The notes below the pieces were generated by a model. The model made no database searches. It was given only the letters and a program-made list of their open reading frames with translations, and was not told the DNA's origin. Shown here one piece after another: positions 6,530 to 10,591 of a stretch of 10,591 nucleotides of DNA. The stretch is taken from the NCBI GenBank assembly GCA_900752975.1, contig CAADXH010000008.1, positions 1 through 10,591 of the forward strand, read 5' to 3'. Numbering within the stretch: the first letter of the stretch is position 1; every line of letters starts with the position of its first letter. This stretch comes from Bacilli bacterium. GTDB taxonomy: Bacteria; Bacillota_I; Bacilli_A; ML615J-28; CAG-313. The position numbers and the translations under genes are program-made.

Positions 6530-7261
6530 TTATTTTTTATAGTAAATACGATATAAATAAAGTCCTTCAGCAGGTGCTGTCCAAGGGGCTTTTTTACGGT
6601 CTTTTGATTCAATAATTTCATTAACGTTATCTAATGTTAGTTTATTTTCATTTACTTTTAAAATTAGTGCCATAATAATTCTTACCATATTTCTTAAAAA
6701 ACCATCACCAATAATTGAAAATTCATATACTCCTTTTTCTTCTTTCACAGTAAAGGAATAAATAGTACGAACTGTATTTTCTTTATCATGGCCTTTGGAA
6801 AGACTTTTAAAATCTTTAGTACCAATAAAACACTTTATTGCTTGATTAACTTTGTTAATATCTACACTATATGGATAAAAATATATATATTGAGATTTCA
6901 ATGGATCATATTCATTAGTTGAAATATAATAACGATACTCTTTTTTAGTAGCATCATATCTTGCATGAAATGATTCGTCTACTATTTCTACTTCTTTTAT
7001 ATATATGTGTGGTTTTAATATTTTATTCATTGCTTTTTTCAATTGTTCAGTGGGAATAAACTGTGAACTATCAAAATGAGCAACCTGAGCAATTGCGTGT
7101 ACCTTCGCATCTGTCCTTCCGGCACTCTTTATTTCTACCTGATGTTTAAAAATTAAAGTTAAGCAGTTTTCAATTGTTTCTTGAACAGTTGTTTTTTTGG
7201 TTTGTCGTTGATAACCGTAAAAATACGAACCATCGTAGCTGATAATTAACTTATATCGCAT
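6530..7261 (-). CDS. truA: tRNA pseudouridine(38-40) synthase TruA
   Basis: TruA converts uridines 38-40 in the anticodon arm of many tRNAs to pseudouridine. From the ATG at 7261 the protein has 243 residues, normal for the family. The N-terminus MRYKLIISYDGSYFYGYQRQ is characteristic, and the catalytic Asp is D51 in SAGRTDAKVHA (46-56). Later signatures are FHARYDATKKEYRYYI (about 98-113) and FLRNMVRIIMALIL (about 188-201). A TTG six codons upstream also keeps the frame open, but GGAAGGTG (7273-7266) is placed 4 nt before the ATG and would be inside a gene starting at the TTG. The start overlaps the end of ecfT by 11 nt. truA is often the last gene of the ecf cluster in Firmicutes, as here. 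Confidence 0.96.
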   Translation of the reverse strand: MRYKLIISYDGSYFYGYQRQTKKTTVQETIENCLTLIFKHQVEIKSAGRTDAKVHAIAQVAHFDSSQFIPTEQLKKAMNKILKPHIYIKEVEIVDESFHARYDATKKEYRYYISTNEYDPLKSQYIYFYPYSVDINKVNQAIKCFIGTKDFKSLSKGHDKENTVRTIYSFTVKEEKGVYEFSIIGDGFLRNMVRIIMALILKVNENKLTLDNVNEIIESKDRKKAPWTAPAEGLYLYRIYYKK

Positions 7262-8231
7262 AACACACCTTCCAAGCAATCAAAGATGCTAATAAACTTG
7301 CTAACACAATTAATGATATGTAATCTTTAGCACAGAACTTTAATTGGTATAGTCTTGTTCTCTTTTCTCCAGGTATATAACCTCTTGCCTCCATTGCGTC
7401 CGCAAGATCTAAAGCCCTTTTAAATGCTATTACAAACATTGGAATTAGTAATGATATAATTTGCCTAATTTGTGTGTGCAATTTTCCTTCTTTAAAATCT
7501 ACCCCTCTAGATGCTTGTGCCTTAAGTATTTTATCAGTTTCATTAAAGAGTGTTGGAATGAACCTTAAGGCTATTGAAATCATCATTGCTAATATTGATG
7601 GTTTTAATTTTACCAGTTCAAGTGGTTTAAAATACCACTCTATTGCGGTAGAAAGGTCTAGTGGTTTCGTAGTTAATGTTAGAGTAGTTGAAAGTAATAT
7701 AATCAAAAAGACTCTAAGAATAATAAATAATCCTGATATTAGTCCACCTCTATGTATTTTCACAACTGGAGACCAAATAACATTCATATTGAACGAAAAA
7801 GTAAATATATATATACTTAATCCAAACAATATTAAAAAAACAATTAATTTTGCTGGTATATATTTTCTAAGTACAATAAATAAAAATAACATTAGAACAA
7901 CTATATCAATACTAAATATACTAAAGTATAAATTAAACTCTGTTATTATCTCTCCATTTTTGTTAGTTAACAATTGGAATAAAAATGAAAAGATTAACAA
8001 TAATGCTATTTGTCTTAAACTTTTTAAATACTTAACAATTGGAACTCTCGACAACAAAATAATTATTAAAATAATAAAACTAAATATACCTAACAATATA
8101 AAATTATTGAATGGTATTAAAAAGGCTATCACCATAAAAACGATTAACCCTAATAGTTTAATTCTAGGATCAAGTTTATGAATCAAACTATTTCCGTTAT
8201 AGTATTGACCAAATGCTATTTTTTCATTCAT
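7251..8231 (-). CDS. ecfT: EcfT, transmembrane coupling subunit of an ECF transporter, with extra hydrophobic segment
   Basis: EcfT links the two EcfA ATPases to exchangeable substrate-binding S components that import vitamins or metal ions. The protein is 326 residues from ATG 8231. A GTG three codons earlier is rejected because AGGTGAT (8242-8236), the ribosome binding site, overlaps it. Diagnostic parts are GNSLIHKLDPRIKLL (13-27), SIALRFIPTL (219-228) and the two Ala/Ser-Arg-Gly coupling motifs, AQASRG (238-243) and MEARGY (280-285), which contact the ATPases. Compared with B. subtilis EcfT (about 265 residues), there is an added stretch at about 103-156. It contains two hydrophobic runs (IDIVVLMLFLFIVL and LIVFLILFGLSIYIFTF) and could add a helical hairpin. 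The gene overlaps ecfA2 by 8 nt and truA by 11 nt. Confidence 0.95.
   Translation of the reverse strand: MNEKIAFGQYYNGNSLIHKLDPRIKLLGLIVFMVIAFLIPFNNFILLGIFSFIILIIILLSRVPIVKYLKSLRQIALLLIFSFLFQLLTNKNGEIITEFNLYFSIFSIDIVVLMLFLFIVLRKYIPAKLIVFLILFGLSIYIFTFSFNMNVIWSPVVKIHRGGLISGLFIILRVFLIILLSTTLTLTTKPLDLSTAIEWYFKPLELVKLKPSILAMMISIALRFIPTLFNETDKILKAQASRGVDFKEGKLHTQIRQIISLLIPMFVIAFKRALDLADAMEARGYIPGEKRTRLYQLKFCAKDYISLIVLASLLASLIAWKVCYAI
7870..7892 (+). repeat. 23-bp exact repeat, copy B (antisense to ecfT)
   Basis: Identical on the plus strand to 5435-5457. Here the coding strand is the minus strand, so the ecfT mRNA carries the reverse complement, encoding about residues 113-120 (VVLMLFLF) within the extra hydrophobic segment of EcfT. 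Confidence 0.85.
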
Positions 8232-9102
8232 TATGATCACCTACTTTGTGTTCTTTAACTATTATATCGAATAATTCTTGTTTTGTTAAAGGAATTGTAC
8301 TAAAACTAATAAGGCCTCTATTTTTAAGTTCTACGGCTATTTTAGCGCATTCTGGGAGTCCTAAGTTAAAACTTGATAATTTATTCACATTTTGAAATAA
8401 TTCATTTTTAGGGCCATCATATACGACGTTTCCATCATTCATTACAATTACACGTTTAGCATATTGAGCAACAACATTCATATCGTGGGACACCATAATA
8501 ATTGTTTTATGTGTTTCTACCTGAATATTATGTAACAATTCCATTAATTCTAATTTACTTTTGGGGTCTAAACCTACAGTTGGTTCATCTAGTATTAAGA
8601 TATTCGGATTACTAGCAAGAATACCAGCTATTGCGGCTTTCCTCATTTGGCCACCGCTAATAGAAAACGGAGAACGTTCAAGGATTTCGTCAGGAATCTT
8701 TAAAAGTTTTGCTACTTTTTCTGCTTCTAGTTTAGCCTCATCAGGTGACATACCAAAATTTTTAGGGCCAAATAAAATATCTTTCATTACTGTGTCTTCA
8801 AATAATTGATATTCAGGAAATTGAAATACAAGTCCTACATGTGCTCTAATTAATTTAAACTTAACTTTAGCATTTTTTCTCTTATTGTTAGTTACTATTT
8901 GTTCGTTTATTATTACATTTCCTGTGGTTGGCAAAAGTAATGCATTCATTAATTGAACAAGCGTTGACTTACCACTGCCTGTATGTCCAAGAATAGCAAT
9001 GAATTCATCATTATCTTTAATACTAATATTAATATTATTTAAAGTATTATTGGAAGCTTTTTTAACGTATTTAAATGTTACATTTTGAAAGTTAATTCCC
9101 AT
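8224..9102 (-). CDS. ecfA2: EcfA2, ATP-binding subunit of the ECF transporter
   Basis: This is one of the two ABC ATPases that power an ECF importer. It has 292 residues. Walker A is GHTGSGKST (39-47), the Q-loop VFQFPEYQLF (92-101) is typical of the A2 type, the signature is ISGGQMRKAAIAG (148-160), Walker B is ILILDEPTVGLDP (168-180), and the switch histidine is H206. The GGQMRKAAIAG and DEPTVGLDP wording separates it from EcfA1. The ATG at 9102 has a good GAGGAAG site and lies inside the last 25 nt of ecfA1. The gene ends in TGA (8226-8224), embedded in the first codons of ecfT, which argues for the standard genetic code. Confidence 0.97.
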   Translation of the reverse strand: MGINFQNVTFKYVKKASNNTLNNINISIKDNDEFIAILGHTGSGKSTLVQLMNALLLPTTGNVIINEQIVTNNKRKNAKVKFKLIRAHVGLVFQFPEYQLFEDTVMKDILFGPKNFGMSPDEAKLEAEKVAKLLKIPDEILERSPFSISGGQMRKAAIAGILASNPNILILDEPTVGLDPKSKLELMELLHNIQVETHKTIIMVSHDMNVVAQYAKRVIVMNDGNVVYDGPKNELFQNVNKLSSFNLGLPECAKIAVELKNRGLISFSTIPLTKQELFDIIVKEHKVGDHNE

Positions 9103-9911
9103 AGTGCTTCCTCTAACTCTTTTTTATTTGATAGGTTTAAATCTTTCACCTTATACATAATATCTAGACTATCAAGTAAAGTAAGGCCACTAGCTTCCAA
9201 TATTTCTTTTTCTTTTAATACTTCTTGAGGCTTTCCCTCTAATACGATATGTCCTTCATTAAGCACGATTACTCTATCAGCAAAAACAGCTTCTTCTAAG
9301 TTATGTGTTATCGTTATAATTGTTTTCGAACTTTTCTGTTTTAACTTTTTTATCATTTCTATTATTTCAGCTGTTCCTTTAGGGTCTAGCATTGATGTTG
9401 CTTCATCAAATATTATAACTTCAGTCTCCATTGCAAGGGCCCCAGCTATAGCAACTCGTTGTTTTTGCCCACCTGATAAATCTTCTGGACTTACTAGTAA
9501 ATATTTTTCCATATCAACGAGTTTAGCATATTTGTTGATTCTTTCAATCATTTCATCTCTAGGTATTTGATGGTTTTCAAGTCCAAAAGCAATGTCGTCT
9601 TGTACTGTAACACCAACAAACTGATTATCTGGATTTTGAAATATAATTCCCATTTTGGCATGTAGTTTGTCAAGTTCAGTTTCAGTAACATTAGGATCAG
9701 CCGTATCTACGCCATTAATATAGATAGAGCCAGAATTTGGTTGAAGCAAACCCATTATTAATTTAGCGATGGTGCTTTTTCCACTACCATTATGACCAAG
9801 AATACTGATCATTTCACCTGGTTTAATTTCAAATGATATATTTTTGATAACATCATCAAATCTAGAATCATCATCATATTTAAAACAAACATTTTTGAAT
9901 TCAACCTTCAT
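9078..9911 (-). CDS. ecfA1: EcfA1, ATP-binding subunit of the ECF transporter
   Basis: This is the first gene of the ECF module, 277 residues from ATG 9911. Walker A is GHNGSGKST (39-47), the Q-loop is IIFQNPDNQFVG (89-100), the signature is LSGGQKQRVAIAG (145-157), Walker B is VIIFDEATSMLDP (165-177), and the switch histidine is H203. DEATSMLDP and QKQRVAIAG are typical of EcfA1. An in-frame GTG at 9917 would add two residues, but it is part of the strong ribosome binding site GGAGGTG (9921-9915), so the ATG is preferred. EcfA1 and EcfA2 form a heterodimer under EcfT; no S component gene is nearby, as expected for a module shared by several dispersed S components. Confidence 0.97.
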   Translation of the reverse strand: MKVEFKNVCFKYDDDSRFDDVIKNISFEIKPGEMISILGHNGSGKSTIAKLIMGLLQPNSGSIYINGVDTADPNVTETELDKLHAKMGIIFQNPDNQFVGVTVQDDIAFGLENHQIPRDEMIERINKYAKLVDMEKYLLVSPEDLSGGQKQRVAIAGALAMETEVIIFDEATSMLDPKGTAEIIEMIKKLKQKSSKTIITITHNLEEAVFADRVIVLNEGHIVLEGKPQEVLKEKEILEASGLTLLDSLDIMYKVKDLNLSNKKELEEALWELTFKM

Positions 9912-9938
9912 AGTCACCTCCGCATAAATTATATATAT

Positions 9939-9967
9939 ATTATACCATATTCACACAACAATATAAA
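9939..9967 (-). promoter_or_regulatory. Extended -10 promoter of the ecfA1-ecfA2-ecfT-truA operon
   Basis: On the minus strand TGGTATAAT (9947-9939) is an extended, perfect -10, with TTTATA (9967-9962) 17 bp upstream as a weak -35. It lies about 28 bp before the ecfA1 ATG, leaving a short leader. No riboswitch fits in so short a space. Its arrangement matches the tmk promoter. Confidence 0.75.
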
Positions 9968-10126
9968 GGAAAAAGCCCACAACAAATTGAACTTGTTTAT
10001 GATGAATTTAAAGATTTTTGTAGTTATAGACTTGGTTTGTAAAACACTACAATATATTTTCTTTTCTATTATCTAGCTATATATTCTAATCAACATGTAT
10101 AATATCAATTTTTTATACTATTTATA

Positions 10127-10153
10127 AAGAAAAAGAAAGGATTCAATCCTTTC
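10127..10153 (-). terminator. Rho-independent terminator of the M50 protease gene
   Basis: On the minus strand GAAAGGA (10153-10147) pairs with TCCTTTC (10141-10135) around a 5-nt loop. It is followed by TTTTCTTT. It lies about 80 bp after the stop of the protease gene and separates it from the ecf operon. Confidence 0.75.
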
Positions 10154-10233
10154 AATTATTTTCCAAATACATTTTGGTTCTTTTATAACAAACACTAACA
10201 TTCGTTAAAGTAATAACTTGTATCAAAAATAAA

Positions 10234-10591
10234 CTATATTACTATTTTATATATAATCTCCATAAAGAAAGTGTATATACTTTCCGTAATTTTAAGAATC
10301 GGTGATTCAATATTAAAAAATGATAATATATATATAACAAGCATTATGCCCATCATAAAGAATGTACCATATTTCTGATATCCCATATATTCCTCATATG
10401 CACCTTTAGGAAGAATAACACCAATAGCTTTTGAACCATCAAGTGGTGGAATGGGAATTAAATTGAATACACCGAGGCCGATATTCAATATTGCTAAATA
10501 AGAAAAGAAATTATATATAATCTCAAATACTACATTATAACCTAAATTATTGTTATATTGAATTGCGAAAGTAATTCCTATAATTATAAAT
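10234..10591 (-). CDS. Site-2 protease family (M50) membrane metalloprotease, C-terminal part
   Basis: The reading frame enters from the right edge and ends with TAG at 10236-10234; 118 residues are visible and the start is outside the window. The TTG at 10488 lies inside the conserved region and is not the start. The visible part contains GVFNLIPIPPLDGSKAI (40-56 of the fragment), the M50 motif whose Asp51 in PPLDG is the third zinc ligand. A membrane helix precedes it (about 21-42) and another follows (GTFFMMGIMLVIYILSFF). The HExxH motif would be upstream, out of view. Compact proteins of this type (YwhC-like) cleave or are suspected to cleave membrane substrates; the target is unknown. 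It ends about 80 bp before its own terminator. Confidence 0.9.
   Translation of the reverse strand, partial: FIIIGITFAIQYNNNLGYNVVFEIIYNFFSYLAILNIGLGVFNLIPIPPLDGSKAIGVILPKGAYEEYMGYQKYGTFFMMGIMLVIYILSFFNIESPILKITESIYTFFMEIIYKIVI

Larger units (their letters stand above)
9912..10233. other. Gene-free stretch between ecfA1 and the M50 protease gene
   Basis: About 320 bp, strongly AT-rich. It holds the ecf ribosome binding site and promoter at the left, the terminator of the protease gene at 10127-10153, and little else. A 7-bp inverted repeat TTGTAGT/ACTACAA (10018-10024 and 10046-10052, 21-nt loop) and a weak 5-bp hairpin CCAAA/TTTGG (10163-10177) are visible but have no clear role. No open frame with a ribosome binding site, tRNA or repeat array was found. 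Confidence 0.6.

Noticed and set aside
7474..8181. Long plus-strand open frame (235 codons) antisense to ecfT
   Set aside because: It has no ribosome binding site or recognisable domain, and ecfT on the other strand is certain. Its openness follows from AT-rich hydrophobic codons on the sense strand. It shares a short peptide with the small orphan gene only because of the 23-bp repeat.
9912..9990. Riboswitch in front of the ecf operon
   Set aside because: The promoter -10 is only about 28 bp from the ecfA1 start, leaving no room for a known riboswitch, and no conserved aptamer motif is seen.
9951..10040. Short open stretch reading QQIELVYDEFKDFCSYRLGL on the plus strand, like a gene remnant
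   Set aside because: Only about 25 codons before a stop, no start or ribosome binding site, and no family I can name. A BLASTX hit to a transposase or other protein would revive it.
10163..10184. Hairpin CCAAA/TTTGG followed by T-rich DNA as a plus-strand terminator
   Set aside because: The stem is only 5 bp and mostly A-T, and no plus-strand gene ends here.
1..10591. CRISPR array, tRNA or rRNA gene, insertion sequence
   Set aside because: No regularly spaced repeats, tRNA-like cloverleaf, rRNA motif or transposase was found on either strand by eye.

Overview
The window is AT-rich, low-GC Gram-positive-type chromosomal DNA. Shine-Dalgarno sites are strong, promoters look sigma-A-like, and the code is standard: Trp is TGG and ecfA2 ends in TGA, so this is not the UGA=Trp code of Mycoplasma. 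Gene content (ricT, a group II ECF transporter module, trmN-rsmI, tmk-holB) fits Bacilli or the Mycoplasmatota/RF39-like relatives of Firmicutes. That placement is an inference from gene order and composition; no rRNA gene is present.

Layout, left to right. (1) 1-984, minus strand: 5' part of a lipoprotein gene running off the left edge. It has a lipobox, two InlB-type B repeats around a probable cadherin-like beta-sandwich, and then the start of an ABC solute-binding protein. A near-consensus promoter with a perfect 16-bp palindrome lies upstream (1014-1042). (2) 1052-5354, minus strand: a compact operon tmk-holB-ricT-trmN-rsmI, with a recognisable promoter, overlapping or nearly touching genes, and a terminator whose stem contains the rsmI stop codon. 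It is the Bacillus tmk-rsmI neighbourhood with darA, yaaR, yabA and yazA missing. (3) 5393-6527, plus strand: an island of a 70-codon orphan gene and a TauE/SafE membrane transporter, ended by a terminator. (4) 6530-9967, minus strand: ecfA1-ecfA2-ecfT-truA, all overlapping. This is the energising module of an ECF vitamin/metal transporter followed by tRNA pseudouridine synthase; no substrate-binding S component is encoded here. (5) 9912-10233: a gene-free stretch with the ecf promoter and the terminator of the next gene. (6) 10234-10591, minus strand: C-terminal part of a site-2 protease (M50) running off the right edge.

The genes are mostly housekeeping: dTTP synthesis, replication clamp loading, RNA modification and processing, and micronutrient uptake. 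The accessory parts are the multidomain solute-binding lipoprotein and the tauE island. The least expected signal is an exact 23-bp sequence shared by the 5' coding end of the orphan small gene and the antisense strand of ecfT. It falls in an extra hydrophobic segment of EcfT, so the two mRNAs would be perfectly complementary over 23 nt. The tmk and ecf promoters also look alike (22 of 30 positions).
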